Shown here in pieces: positions 9,772 through 19,154 of a DNA stretch of 64,000 bases. Within the stretch, counting starts at the first letter, position 1. Each line of letters opens with the position of its first letter. Source of the stretch: Anabaena sp. PCC 7108 (lineage in GTDB: Bacteria > Cyanobacteriota > Cyanobacteriia > Cyanobacteriales > Nostocaceae); contig NZ_KB235896.1 of assembly GCF_000332135.1 (NCBI RefSeq), positions 310,001 to 374,000 on the forward strand, given 5' to 3'. Under the pieces are notes generated by a model. The model did not search any database. It worked only from the letters and a program-made list of their open reading frames with translations, and was not told the origin of the DNA. Both the position numbers and the translations under genes were made by a program.

Positions 9772-12665
9772 ATTTCTATCTCAATCCAATCACTATTTTT
9801 GATGTTCATCTGAAATTGATCATTACTTTCTGGCTTCACAGTTTGAGTAATATTTATCGGAACTAGTTGATGGTTGATCTGAGTTGATAGGGTGACAATA
9901 GTTGACCCTTCCATAAAAATATTAATAGGAATATCTAAATTCAAATCCGTTTGCATCTGATTTCGCAATTCCGTAAGCATTAGCGAGTCCATGCCCATTT
10001 CAAAAAAATTTTGCTCTATGTTGGGCAATTGAGAGCCTTTAAATCCTAAAATCCTGCCGATTTGCTCCTGAAGATAAGTTATTAATAGAGTTATGCGATC
10101 GCTTTTATCTGCCGTTTCTAGCTGTTGTAAGATTTGGGTATTTTGGGTAGAAATTGATGGTTTTGCAGCTTGTTGTTCTATTTCGAGCTTTTTGGGCAGA
10201 TATTGCTTTTGAGGCTGGATAGTACCTGTGTCAATCCAATATCGCTCTCTTTGAAATGGATATGTTGGTAGTGCAACTTTTGTCCGCTGATAATCACGGT
10301 CAAATCCTGACCAATCTACTTTGACTCCGGCTACAGACAACTGCCCTAAACTAGAGAGCATGACTTGCCATTCCTCCATTCCCGGAAGCAAAGAAGGTAG
10401 CCACATACCCTCAGGTTGGCATTCACGCCCCATGTCCAATAAAATGGGCTTTGAACCAATTTCTAAGAATACTTTATACCCAAGTTTATGCAATGTCTGC
10501 ATACTTTTAGCAAACTGCGCTGCACTAGATACATGATTCATCCAGTATGGCGCTGTTGCTATCTCTTCATCAGCCAGATTACCAGTAACATTGGATATTA
10601 ATGGTATTTGCGGCTGATTGTAGGTGACTTGATTGGCTATGGCTGAAAATTCTGCCAACACTGATGACACCATCTCGCTACCAGATGGTAACTGCTGCAT
10701 CAATTGTCCTCGATGGGCAATGAGTTTGAGTCCATCTTCTAAGCTGAAAACCCCTGCTACAGTTGCAGCAACATATTCGCCGACATTATGTCCCATGACT
10801 GCATTTGCTTGAATACCCCAAGATTTCCAAAGTTGATACAGGGCATATTCAAAGGCAAATAAGGCTGATTGAGTATAGGCGGTTTGATCTAATAATGATG
10901 ATGCAATTTGTTCTCCGGCTTGGTCAGGATATAGTATCTCTAACAGCGAATGTTTCAGATAGGGGCGTAGAATTTCATTACACTGCTCAAGCGTTTGGCG
11001 GAAGATGGGCTGAGTGTCGTAGAGTTGCCTTCCCATGTTGATGTACTGGCAGCCTTCTCCAGTAAATAGGAAGGCGATTTTCATCTGCTTTTTACTTGCT
11101 TGATTGCTGAACAATCCAGTAGTATGGTTTCCTGTGGCAAAAGCGGCTAGTTGTGCGATTAATTGCTCTTTTGAGTCAATTACAACTGCGAGACGGTGCT
11201 GAAAATGCGATCGCCCTGTATTCGCCGTAAAACAAATATCTGCTAATTCTAGCTTTGGATGATCTTCAAGGTGACTTTGATAGCGACTGACCAATGCTTG
11301 CAAAGCTGGTTCAGTTTTGGCAGATAAAGTTAATAAATGACTTGAACGCTCCCGCAAATTTTCATGTTTAACTTGAGGGGGCGCTTCTTCTAAAATTACA
11401 TGAGCATTCGTACCACCAAAACCAAAGGCACTAACCCCTGCCAATCTCGGTTGTTCTTGGGCTGGCCATTCCTGTAGTTCTGTGGGAATTTGAATAGGAG
11501 TGTTTTTAATTTTAATGTAAGGATTTAACTCTTGAAGATGCAAATGAGCCGGAATCTCACCATGTTGTAGCGATAAAACTACTTTGATCAACCCAGCAAT
11601 CCCAGAAGCAGCTTCCGAATGACCAATATTTGTCTTGACTGAACCAATCCAACAAGGTTGATTTACTTCCCTACCTTCCATCAGCACTGCTTTGAGAGAG
11701 TTCACCTCAATGCTATCTCCCAAAGGTGTTCCCGTACCTTGAGTCTCGACATAGCTGATCTGTGATGGTTTCACCTCAGCCCTGGCTAAAGCTTGGCGGA
11801 TAACTGCTTGTTGAGAAGGTCCGTTGGGGGCTGTGAGTCCATTACTCAGACCATTTTGGTTAACGGCTGAACCTCTAATAATTCCTTGAATATTGTCTCC
11901 ATCTCTCAGTGCATCAGCCAGACGTTTGAGAACTACAACTCCACATCCCTCAGCTCGGACGTAACCATCCGCTGACGCATCAAAGGTTTTGCAACGACCG
12001 TCTGATGACATCATTTGAGCATGAGAGAGGGAGATTGTTGCTTCTGATGACAAAATTAGGTTAACTCCCCCAGCCAGACACAGATTAGACTCTCCACTCA
12101 ACAAACTTTGACAAGCGTAGTGGAGTGCTACCAGTGATGAAGAACAAGCAGTATCTATGACTAAACTTGGACCACGTAGATTGAGTAGATAGGATAAACG
12201 ATTAGCAATAATGCACAAACCGGTGCCAACTGCATTGTAAGCATTAATTTGAGCATTTTCTTTCGCTAAAATTATTCCGTAGTCATAGTTAGAAGCACCT
12301 AAGAAAACTCCTGTTTGACTACCACTAAGTTGTGTTGATGGAACTATGCCGGCATTTTCCAAACTTTCCCAAGCAACTTCCAACAATAACCTTTGTTGAG
12401 GATCTAGACGTTCTGCTTCTCTGGGAGAAATTTGGAAAAAATTAGGATCAAAGTAATCTACTTGTTCTAAAAAGCCGCCTTTTATGCTTTTTGATTTGCC
12501 AGTGCTAGGGACTACGGAATGCTTGTGCAACGAGTCCCAATCATAAGGTCGTGATGATATCTCCCTAATCGCATCTATTTTATTAGATAGAAGTTCCCAA
12601 AAAGATGTTAGATTTTCAGCACTAGGAAATCGGCAACCAACTCCTATAATTGCTATTTTTTCCAT
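9768..12665 (-). CDS. type I polyketide synthase, KS-AT-ACP, with altered KS and AT active sites
   Basis: This 965-residue protein has a ketosynthase (about 1-425), an acyltransferase (about 535-830) and an acyl carrier domain (about 860-935, Ser894 in MGMDSL). The KS keeps the nucleophile Cys174 (DTACSSS) and the second His349 (NIGHSEAASG), but the first catalytic His, normally in HGTGT, is Gln309 (VETQGTGTPLGD). The AT nucleophile motif, normally GHSxGE, reads GHNVGE with Asn627 in place of Ser, and the usual GQGSQ reads GEGCQ. By family knowledge these changes should block decarboxylative condensation and malonyl self-loading. There are no reductive domains. The start is 3 bp after the upstream halogenase stop, and the end overlaps the NRPS start. 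It may act as a pass-through carrier or depend on enzymes in trans; recent decay is the alternative. Confidence 0.9.
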   Translation of the reverse strand: MEKIAIIGVGCRFPSAENLTSFWELLSNKIDAIREISSRPYDWDSLHKHSVVPSTGKSKSIKGGFLEQVDYFDPNFFQISPREAERLDPQQRLLLEVAWESLENAGIVPSTQLSGSQTGVFLGASNYDYGIILAKENAQINAYNAVGTGLCIIANRLSYLLNLRGPSLVIDTACSSSLVALHYACQSLLSGESNLCLAGGVNLILSSEATISLSHAQMMSSDGRCKTFDASADGYVRAEGCGVVVLKRLADALRDGDNIQGIIRGSAVNQNGLSNGLTAPNGPSQQAVIRQALARAEVKPSQISYVETQGTGTPLGDSIEVNSLKAVLMEGREVNQPCWIGSVKTNIGHSEAASGIAGLIKVVLSLQHGEIPAHLHLQELNPYIKIKNTPIQIPTELQEWPAQEQPRLAGVSAFGFGGTNAHVILEEAPPQVKHENLRERSSHLLTLSAKTEPALQALVSRYQSHLEDHPKLELADICFTANTGRSHFQHRLAVVIDSKEQLIAQLAAFATGNHTTGLFSNQASKKQMKIAFLFTGEGCQYINMGRQLYDTQPIFRQTLEQCNEILRPYLKHSLLEILYPDQAGEQIASSLLDQTAYTQSALFAFEYALYQLWKSWGIQANAVMGHNVGEYVAATVAGVFSLEDGLKLIAHRGQLMQQLPSGSEMVSSVLAEFSAIANQVTYNQPQIPLISNVTGNLADEEIATAPYWMNHVSSAAQFAKSMQTLHKLGYKVFLEIGSKPILLDMGRECQPEGMWLPSLLPGMEEWQVMLSSLGQLSVAGVKVDWSGFDRDYQRTKVALPTYPFQRERYWIDTGTIQPQKQYLPKKLEIEQQAAKPSISTQNTQILQQLETADKSDRITLLITYLQEQIGRILGFKGSQLPNIEQNFFEMGMDSLMLTELRNQMQTDLNLDIPINIFMEGSTIVTLSTQINHQLVPINITQTVKPESNDQFQMNIKNSDWIEIEI

Positions 12666-12668
12666 TTT

Positions 12669-13997
12669 TTAAAGTGCTAGAGAAAACTGATTAAAGGCTT
12701 TGATATTATTTTTGATCGCTTTTCCAATGGAAGCGCCTGAGGCCATTACACTCATATTCCGATTTACAGGCCACAAATAATCTAGCTGATTTGCAAACTT
12801 ACGTAAATCTGATAATAGGTGATTGTGTACCTTCAGATTGACATGGAATCCTTCATGCTCATGACATAGGCACTTTTCAATCCACTGAAGTGCCTCTTCT
12901 TTGGACATATTAAATACAGGACTCTGCAAGAGTTTCATAATAAAAACTATCGCATTACTATCACTCAAGAAGCGATTGCTTGATATTCCAGAAATAGCAT
13001 TGAGGTTTTCATGCTGTGCTTGTAAGATAGCTAAATTTGCAATCAATTTTTCATAGGTCGATGGCTTAGGTAAAGTTTTATAAAAGTCTCTACCCAGGAA
13101 TAAGGAAGTTGTTGTATGAAAAGCCTCATCTAAAAAATGATAGTGAGATATAGTTGTTGGACTGGCTATAAATTCATTATTTTTCTGCAATTTTCTGTAA
13201 TATTGATGAATGCCAAATTCATGATTTTTCAGAGCTAGATTAGCCATGTAGCGCACAGCAAAAAAATTGGCAGCTAGGAATGGATAACTTCTCCAGTTAT
13301 CGGAAAAGAACTGTCTTCTGGATGGGGCTGATTTTCCCGAAAGCCCATTAAAAAAGCCATTGCTAGCAAATGATGCAGGTTTATTGACATCTTTTACTTC
13401 TCCGAAATTTTCGGAATGAGATTGCTCTTTGTTTTTGAGCATCATCATAGTGATAAAATTGGCAGCAGAGGATAGATAATCAGAAAGTTGATAACTTTTC
13501 TGGCTGCTCAAAGATACTTTATCTGAACCAGAATTAATGAGAGCTTTCTTACCTAGTAAAGATTTTGTAGTTTGATAATTTACCTGATAGAAAGTATGAA
13601 TATGTTTGCGTTCTTGGGCAGTTTCATGAGCTAACAATTCGACAAGCATTTTATAATCACTACTTACAGACATCAGGCAATCTGCTGTGACTGTGTTGTA
13701 ATGAATTAGCTCAGTTTCGCTATCAGCAGTTAGTTTATAAAACAAAGTCCAATGCAAATGATTGAGAGCAAATTTTTGAGATTGAGAAGCTTGTTCATAG
13801 AGTGGTGTGCCATAAAGCAGTGAGTGTTCTGATTCACTCCAGTAAGCACTGCTGTTACTATCATAGTTAAAGTTTTTATCTAATTCCTCTATTTTTTCAG
13901 TGTAATCAGATTCAAGATTATTACTATAATTTTTCTCCAAGAGGGAGATAACTGGATTTACCGGAGATGTTGGTGAAGTTTGATTGCTAGTAATCAT
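12669..13997 (-). CDS. CylC-like dimetal-carboxylate halogenase, copy 1
   Basis: This 442-residue protein belongs, in my reading, to the CylC family of ferritin-like dimetal-carboxylate halogenases, which chlorinate unactivated carbons of ACP-bound fatty acyl chains. Candidate metal-ligand motifs are HETAQERKHIHTF, LDEAFHTT and HEHEGFHVNL. All three are conserved at matching positions in the neighbouring copy (14091-15470). It has no signal peptide or membrane segments. A ribosome binding site (AAAGGA) precedes the ATG at 13997. It lies between copy 2 and the PKS, downstream of a FAAL and an ACP, the context expected from cylindrocyclophane- and columbamide-type clusters. Assignment is by recognition of the motifs and context; the regiochemistry and the halide cannot be read from sequence. 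Confidence 0.75.
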   Translation of the reverse strand: MITSNQTSPTSPVNPVISLLEKNYSNNLESDYTEKIEELDKNFNYDSNSSAYWSESEHSLLYGTPLYEQASQSQKFALNHLHWTLFYKLTADSETELIHYNTVTADCLMSVSSDYKMLVELLAHETAQERKHIHTFYQVNYQTTKSLLGKKALINSGSDKVSLSSQKSYQLSDYLSSAANFITMMMLKNKEQSHSENFGEVKDVNKPASFASNGFFNGLSGKSAPSRRQFFSDNWRSYPFLAANFFAVRYMANLALKNHEFGIHQYYRKLQKNNEFIASPTTISHYHFLDEAFHTTTSLFLGRDFYKTLPKPSTYEKLIANLAILQAQHENLNAISGISSNRFLSDSNAIVFIMKLLQSPVFNMSKEEALQWIEKCLCHEHEGFHVNLKVHNHLLSDLRKFANQLDYLWPVNRNMSVMASGASIGKAIKNNIKAFNQFSLAL

Positions 13998-14090
13998 GAG
14001 TTATCATTCCTTTCTATATGTAGTTGATGATGGTTATTAGATGGATATTTGTCAAGGATATTGTTTAACAAATAGCCGAAACTCTAATTT

Positions 14091-15470
14091 TCAGGTAGAG
14101 GCGATTATTGATTCGGAGAACTGCTTAAAGGTTTTGACATTGTTTTGGAGAGCTTTGCTAATCGAGCCTCCTGAAGCCATGATCCCCATTTCACGGTTTA
14201 TCTTCCATTGGTAATCTAGGCAACCGAAGAATTTCTGCAAAGATTCCAAGAGACTTTGATGATATTTGAGTCCTACATGGAAACCTTCGTGTTCTTGACA
14301 AAAACACTTTTCCATCCAATCGAGAGCTTCTTTTGTTTCCATCTCAAATAGGGAGGATTTTAAGAGCTTGTAGATAAAAACCATGAACAGCGGATCATCG
14401 GCAACACAGCGATTGGGAAAGACTCCAGAAAGACCATTTAACAGGTTGCGCTGCATCATGTAAATTATCTGACCAGATACAAATTTCTCGTAAGCAGTTG
14501 GCTTTGGGAAATCCTTATACATATCTTTGCCGATTGTTTGGGAAATCGTGGTGTGGAAAGCCTCGTCCATTAAGTGGTAATAGGAAACAGCTGTTGGGGC
14601 TGGTATATATTCGCCTTTTCGCTCTAATTCTCGGAAATACTTAACATAGGGATACTCTTGGTTCTTCAGGACAGCATTAGCCATATAGCGTAATGAATAA
14701 TACTGACACGCCATAAACGGCGACATACCCCAGTGAGTAGTGAAAAACTTTAACCAGTAACGGGGTGCGATTAGTCCTCCTACACCATCTGCTGGTGCAG
14801 GAATTGGCTGGCCTTTCTCCTCCAAGTCTCGCAAATACTGAGAATAATACTGTTGTTTATCTCTCAGCATTGTCTTAGCGATCGCGTTTAAGGTATTATC
14901 TCGATATATAGAAAATCGGGAATTCCCCTTGCTAGAGATGAAAAACTCCTGAACAAAATCAGGGATTAAAGATTTAAACCAATTATTATTATCTTTATCT
15001 GATTTGGTATAAACGGAATTGCCCAAGGTGGTTTTGCCGACTATAGCCATTTTTGTTTTGAAACCAATTTTTTGAAAGGTGCGAATGTGGTAGCTTTCCT
15101 GATCGGTTTCAAAATCTAATTCCTGACAAAGTGTTTCATAAGTACCAAGGTTGCGAAACACACCATTCGTAACACTATTATAAATACTTGTATTTGCTTC
15201 GCTGGCAGCAATATAGTTATAGTTTGCTACCCAAAAAAGATGGTTTAGTGCTAGTTTTTGTGAGTTAGAAGCAACATTGTAGAGGGGAGTACCATATAGA
15301 ACTGAAAGTTCGGGATCGCCCCAGTAATAATTACTGTTAATTTTGTAATCATACTCATTTCCCAAGTCTCTAATTTTCTCAGTATAGTCTGAGTCCGTGT
15401 TATTCTGATAAGTTTTTGAAATGAGTTTTAGGTGCTTTGTCTGTTGTACTTGTGGCTGGGTCGCTAACAT
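14091..15470 (-). CDS. CylC-like dimetal-carboxylate halogenase, copy 2
   Basis: This 459-residue paralogue of the downstream gene shares its layout: SDYTEKI near the N-terminus, LYGTPLY, then the putative metal-binding motifs FETDQESYHIRTF, MDEAFHTT and QEHEGFHVGL, ending in a matching GIMASGGSISKAL tail. It has a longer middle section (about residues 165-215) than copy 1. GGAG lies just upstream of the ATG at 15470. The 93-bp gap to copy 1 and the shared strand indicate one transcript. Tandem CylC-type enzymes occur in the columbamide cluster, where they chlorinate different positions of the acyl chain; I infer a similar division of labour here. Confidence 0.75.
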   Translation of the reverse strand: MLATQPQVQQTKHLKLISKTYQNNTDSDYTEKIRDLGNEYDYKINSNYYWGDPELSVLYGTPLYNVASNSQKLALNHLFWVANYNYIAASEANTSIYNSVTNGVFRNLGTYETLCQELDFETDQESYHIRTFQKIGFKTKMAIVGKTTLGNSVYTKSDKDNNNWFKSLIPDFVQEFFISSKGNSRFSIYRDNTLNAIAKTMLRDKQQYYSQYLRDLEEKGQPIPAPADGVGGLIAPRYWLKFFTTHWGMSPFMACQYYSLRYMANAVLKNQEYPYVKYFRELERKGEYIPAPTAVSYYHLMDEAFHTTISQTIGKDMYKDFPKPTAYEKFVSGQIIYMMQRNLLNGLSGVFPNRCVADDPLFMVFIYKLLKSSLFEMETKEALDWMEKCFCQEHEGFHVGLKYHQSLLESLQKFFGCLDYQWKINREMGIMASGGSISKALQNNVKTFKQFSESIIAST

Positions 15471-15564
15471 AACTTTCTCCAGAAAATATTACTAATAAAA
15501 TGCTGATTATTTCGACCTTTATTGTCACTTCAAGATTAGTGACATCCCAAAATAGATACTCTTA

Positions 15565-15849
15565 TTAGTTGACCTGAGCTAAATGTTCCGCTAGGTCCGC
15601 AATTGTTGGATAATCATACATGATTGTTGGTTCTATGTCTTTTCCTAGCCAATCTTGTAAATCTCCCGTTAACATTACTGCGGATGATGAATCTAAACCA
15701 TAACGGGCAAAAGTATTTTGTAAATCTATTTCTTCAGGTTCAATTTCTAGCAAATCTGATATGTAGGAAACTAGCCAGTTGCTAATTTCTTGTGATGTCA
15801 ATTTATCGCTTTGTTCACTTACTCTGTTGTCTTCAGAAAGTTTAGTCAT
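15565..15849 (-). CDS. stand-alone acyl carrier protein
   Basis: A 94-residue acyl carrier protein with the phosphopantetheine attachment motif YGLDSSSAVML (DSS), followed by LQDWLGKDIEPTIMYDYPTIADLAEHL, typical of FAAL-partner carriers. It should accept the fatty acyl group from the FAAL at 16155-18041 and present it to the two halogenases downstream. GAGG lies about 9 nt before the ATG at 15849. The gene is separated from the FAAL by about 305 bp, which is unusually loose for this pair. Confidence 0.9.
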   Translation of the reverse strand: MTKLSEDNRVSEQSDKLTSQEISNWLVSYISDLLEIEPEEIDLQNTFARYGLDSSSAVMLTGDLQDWLGKDIEPTIMYDYPTIADLAEHLAQVN

Positions 15850-15995
15850 GTTAAAAACCTCAATTTTTGGTATATTTTACTGCGAATGAATTCAAACTCG
15901 TATTTTCTGATTTTTCAGTTTTTCACTTGCAGGGATTATAGGCTGATTTTGATTCTCTAACTGTATTAGTTTCTTGATCCTTATCTTATATTGTG

Positions 15996-16142
15996 TTAGC
16001 CATTTTTACAAAGATATTCGTCAAGTTTATCTTCTTCTCCAGCCATATTTTGCTCAACATTGGCAATCATTTCTGTATACTGATTAATCAGATTTTCTAC
16101 CTGATTTATTATCCAGTACAATCTCCTTGCATAGATTGTCAT
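15996..16142 (-). CDS. possible small ORF between FAAL and ACP
   Basis: A 48-codon open frame starting MTIYARRLYWIINQVE lies in the 305-bp gap between the FAAL and ACP genes on the same strand. Its second half is acidic and helical in character (NMAGEEDKLDEYL). It has no good ribosome binding site and I recognise no family. It could be a small protein, a leftover of a longer gene, or chance. Confidence 0.15.
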   Translation of the reverse strand: MTIYARRLYWIINQVENLINQYTEMIANVEQNMAGEEDKLDEYLCKNG

Positions 16143-16154
16143 TCATAGCATTAG

Positions 16155-18041
16155 CTATTTTTGAAGTGCATTAGCTTTCGCACCCTCCTTGATATTTACT
16201 CTTTTCAAATCAGGATTAATTTCCTGTACTTTTTCTAAGAGCGAGTTAACATCAGTTTCCAACTTTTGAAGTTTAACTTGATGCTGAAGGCTTTCATTAC
16301 CATCTTCGACCACATTCAAACTGCCATCTACAAACCCACGCCGACAAGCATGGCGCTGGATTTTCCCGCTAGATGTCTTGGGAATACTACCAGGCTTAAT
16401 CAAAACTGTGGCATATACTTGTAAGCCGTGGTGATCTATCACTGCCTCGGTGATATTTCCGATGACCTCTTTAATATTCAACCTCCTCAAAGATGTTCGT
16501 TCTACTTCTTGCACAACAACTAATCGCTGTTGCCCTTTTTGCTCTACTGTAAAGGCTGCCCCCCCATCAAATCGTAGTGCTGGATGACTGTTTTGAACCG
16601 TTAACTCAATATCCTGGGGGTAATGATTTTGTCCACGGATGATAATAACATCCTTGAGTCTTCCTGTGACAAATAGTTCGCCATCTTGCAAAAATCCCAA
16701 GTCTCCTGTGCGGAGAAACGGACCCTCACCTGTATCTGACAGATAAGCTTGGAAAGTTTCTGCGGTTTGTTCTGGTCGTTGCCAATAGCCAGCAGCCACA
16801 GAAGAACCCGATACCCAAATCTCCCCTATACGATTAGTCGGACATAAGGTTAAAGATTCGGGATCAACAATGGCGATTTTTTCATCTAACCAGGTTTGAC
16901 CACAACCGACAATTGTTCTAGTTCCTGCTTCAGATTCAGCCGCTACTACCTGATTTTCTTCAAGGGCTGCTGCTTCTAGCTCGTACAGAACGGGGGGAGA
17001 TGTTTTCAAACCGCCGGACACGAATAAAGTCGTTTCAGCCATGCCGTAACAAGGATACAATGCTTCTTTACGAAAACCACACTCGGCAAAATATTTTGCA
17101 AAGCGATCTAGCGTTTCCGACCGCACTGGTTCGGCTCCGTTGAAAGCGACTTCCCAACTGCTCAAGTCAAGACTAGACAGTTCTTCAGGAGTAATTTTGC
17201 GAACGCAAACATCATAAGCGAAATTGGGTCCACCACTAGTAGTCGCTTGGTAACGAGAAATAGCTTGCAACCAACGCAAAGGCTTTTGCAGAAAAGCTAC
17301 TGGTGACATGAGAATGGAATGTATCCCTAAATACAGGGGCTGCAAGACATTGCCAATCAATCCCATATCGTGAAATAAGGGCAACCAACCGACGAAAATT
17401 GTTTTATCTGTATGTCCGAAGCCGATCTTAATCGCTCTCTGATTGGATAGCAAATTTCTATGCGTTACCATTACTCCCTTCGGTATTCCCGTAGAGCCGG
17501 AAGTGTATTGGAGAAATGCTAGACTATCCTGATCTAGTTTCAGTTCTTGCCAATGTGAACTGAGATTGCTGTCGATGTCATCAGTACTTAACCATTGCAT
17601 AGTTGGCAATTCTGGATTTTGGTCCCATTGATTTACCAAGTTTGCTAACAAGGATGATGTAGTCAATACCACAGTTGCTTGAGCATCTGTGACTATCGAT
17701 TGCAATCTTAATAAGTTCATATTCTGACGGGGTGGATATGCAGGAACTGCGACAACCCCTGCATATAAACACCCCAAGAAGGCTGTAATAAATTCTAGAC
17801 CAGGTGGATACAATAACAAAGCACGTTCACCAGCTGATCCTAGAGACTGAAAACGGGATGCGATTGCTCTGGCTTTTTGATCTAGTTCTTGATAAGTCAG
17901 GCTGACTTCTTCCCTTTCGCCATCTTGCAGAAATGTGTAAGCCTTTTGCTGTGGCTGATTCTGCGCTCTATAGATAAGTAGTTCTATTAATGTTGAAAAT
18001 CTCTCTAGAGGATTTTGCAAATCGTTCAAACGAACATTCAT
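16155..18041 (-). CDS. fatty acyl-AMP ligase (FAAL), left arm
   Basis: This 628-residue adenylating enzyme has LQYTSGSTGIPKGVMVTH (ATP loop), WLPLFHDMGLIG, YGMAETTLF, LRTGDLGF, IIIRGQNHYPQDIE and the C-terminal Lys motif PKTSSGKIQRHACR. The combination QNHYPQDIE plus HDMGLIG is typical of FAALs, which convert free fatty acids to acyl-AMP and load them on an ACP rather than on CoA. The C-terminal tail (about 590-628) is charged. It is the first gene of the left (minus) arm, facing the divergent control region, and should prime the downstream ACP at 15565. A CylA/ColA-type role is likely by analogy. Confidence 0.92.
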   Translation of the reverse strand: MNVRLNDLQNPLERFSTLIELLIYRAQNQPQQKAYTFLQDGEREEVSLTYQELDQKARAIASRFQSLGSAGERALLLYPPGLEFITAFLGCLYAGVVAVPAYPPRQNMNLLRLQSIVTDAQATVVLTTSSLLANLVNQWDQNPELPTMQWLSTDDIDSNLSSHWQELKLDQDSLAFLQYTSGSTGIPKGVMVTHRNLLSNQRAIKIGFGHTDKTIFVGWLPLFHDMGLIGNVLQPLYLGIHSILMSPVAFLQKPLRWLQAISRYQATTSGGPNFAYDVCVRKITPEELSSLDLSSWEVAFNGAEPVRSETLDRFAKYFAECGFRKEALYPCYGMAETTLFVSGGLKTSPPVLYELEAAALEENQVVAAESEAGTRTIVGCGQTWLDEKIAIVDPESLTLCPTNRIGEIWVSGSSVAAGYWQRPEQTAETFQAYLSDTGEGPFLRTGDLGFLQDGELFVTGRLKDVIIIRGQNHYPQDIELTVQNSHPALRFDGGAAFTVEQKGQQRLVVVQEVERTSLRRLNIKEVIGNITEAVIDHHGLQVYATVLIKPGSIPKTSSGKIQRHACRRGFVDGSLNVVEDGNESLQHQVKLQKLETDVNSLLEKVQEINPDLKRVNIKEGAKANALQK

Positions 18042-19154
18042 AAGCCACTAGTATTTTATAGGTTAGTAAGTAACACTATCAAAATTAAGCTGTTTTTAGT
18101 ATTCAGACTTGATACTCAATCAAGGTTGTTTTTTGTATGCCTTTTGGTATATTGACATTCCCACTTAAATTTAATTCATCTTAAATTTAAGAATGCCCTA
18201 GACACCGAAATCAATTTGTCACAACTCCAAACCAAACGGGACAATGGATTTTGTTAAGTACCGAAAATTAGTAATATTCAGTTCCAGGTACAATCAGCGA
18301 TCACTATTCGATAACCATAGGCAATAGCGAGTATTTTTCCTATCATTGAGAATTTAGTCATATCAAAATAGTACTTCTAACCTATGCGATAGTATCATAC
18401 ACCCCTCTAAAAAACCAAGTTAAATTTTTTATCTTAATTTTATACTCCAAAACTTAAGTTTTTTATCATAAGTTTTATACTCTACAGCAATTAGGATAGT
18501 TATGATATTATGTCTCCTATAACTGACGGAACATACGATTGCCTGATAGATAAAAGTCATCAGACAATAGAGTTCTAACCTTAGTGGAGGGATTAACTTC
18601 CCCACCACAGTACACCCTTCTTCCATTCACAAAAAAAGCTCTGACCAGTATCTGATTGTATAAAAACGGATTAATCATTACGTATGAAAACAAAATCCAC
18701 TCAAATTTATTGCTACCCAAAGCTGGATTAATACGTAAGCGATTATCATGACTTGGAAGGCGGTGGTTGAAAAAGTTCCCATAATCATATACTCCCTGGC
18801 TACTGAGACTACACCCCTATTGCAAGCACGGTTATGGATAAGAAGTCAAAACATAAAAATATAACTTCAACATTGACAAAAAATATTAAATATGAGATAT
18901 GGTTTTCAGGAACTTAAATTGAATTTCAATAATTTTTGAGCGATGCCTGCTACTTACTCTGAAGAGGAAGCTATACGGATTGTGTTGAAGAGAGCGAAGC
19001 GATCGCTATTTATTCTCAACTTCATCCTCAAAACCTGGAAACAAAGCAATTTTATTCACACCCGTAATGGTAAGTTTGTATGGTGTATAAGTTTTAGACA
19101 CATACAGCTTCTCCGAATATTGCCGTAATCAACCTAACCAAAGAAGAAGGTTTT
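18042..19154. promoter_or_regulatory. divergent intergenic region between the two cluster arms
   Basis: This AT-rich 1.1-kb stretch separates the minus-strand FAAL arm from the plus-strand arm and must hold both promoters. It contains two adjacent imperfect direct repeats, TTTTTTATCTTAATTTTATA at 18425 and TTTTTTATCATAAGTTTTAT at 18459, both continuing into ACTC, which could be operator sites. An AAATTTAA-based inverted pair lies near 18168-18190. I see no convincing gene: the short frames here show no family features. I cannot place promoter boxes with confidence. Confidence 0.4.
18425..18483. repeat. tandem imperfect direct repeat in the divergent control region
   Basis: Two units of about 23 and 24 bp (starting 18425 and 18459) match except for one substitution and one inserted base, and are spaced 34 bp start to start, about three helical turns. 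This geometry fits cooperative binding of a regulator on one face of the DNA, but that is inference only. Confidence 0.45.

Noticed and set aside
18943-19128. 61-codon plus-strand ORF upstream of the DUF3419 gene
   Set aside because: It contains a HIP1-type repeat (GCGAAGCGATCGC), shows no recognisable family and has no good ribosome binding site; probably chance or the remnant of something no longer identifiable.
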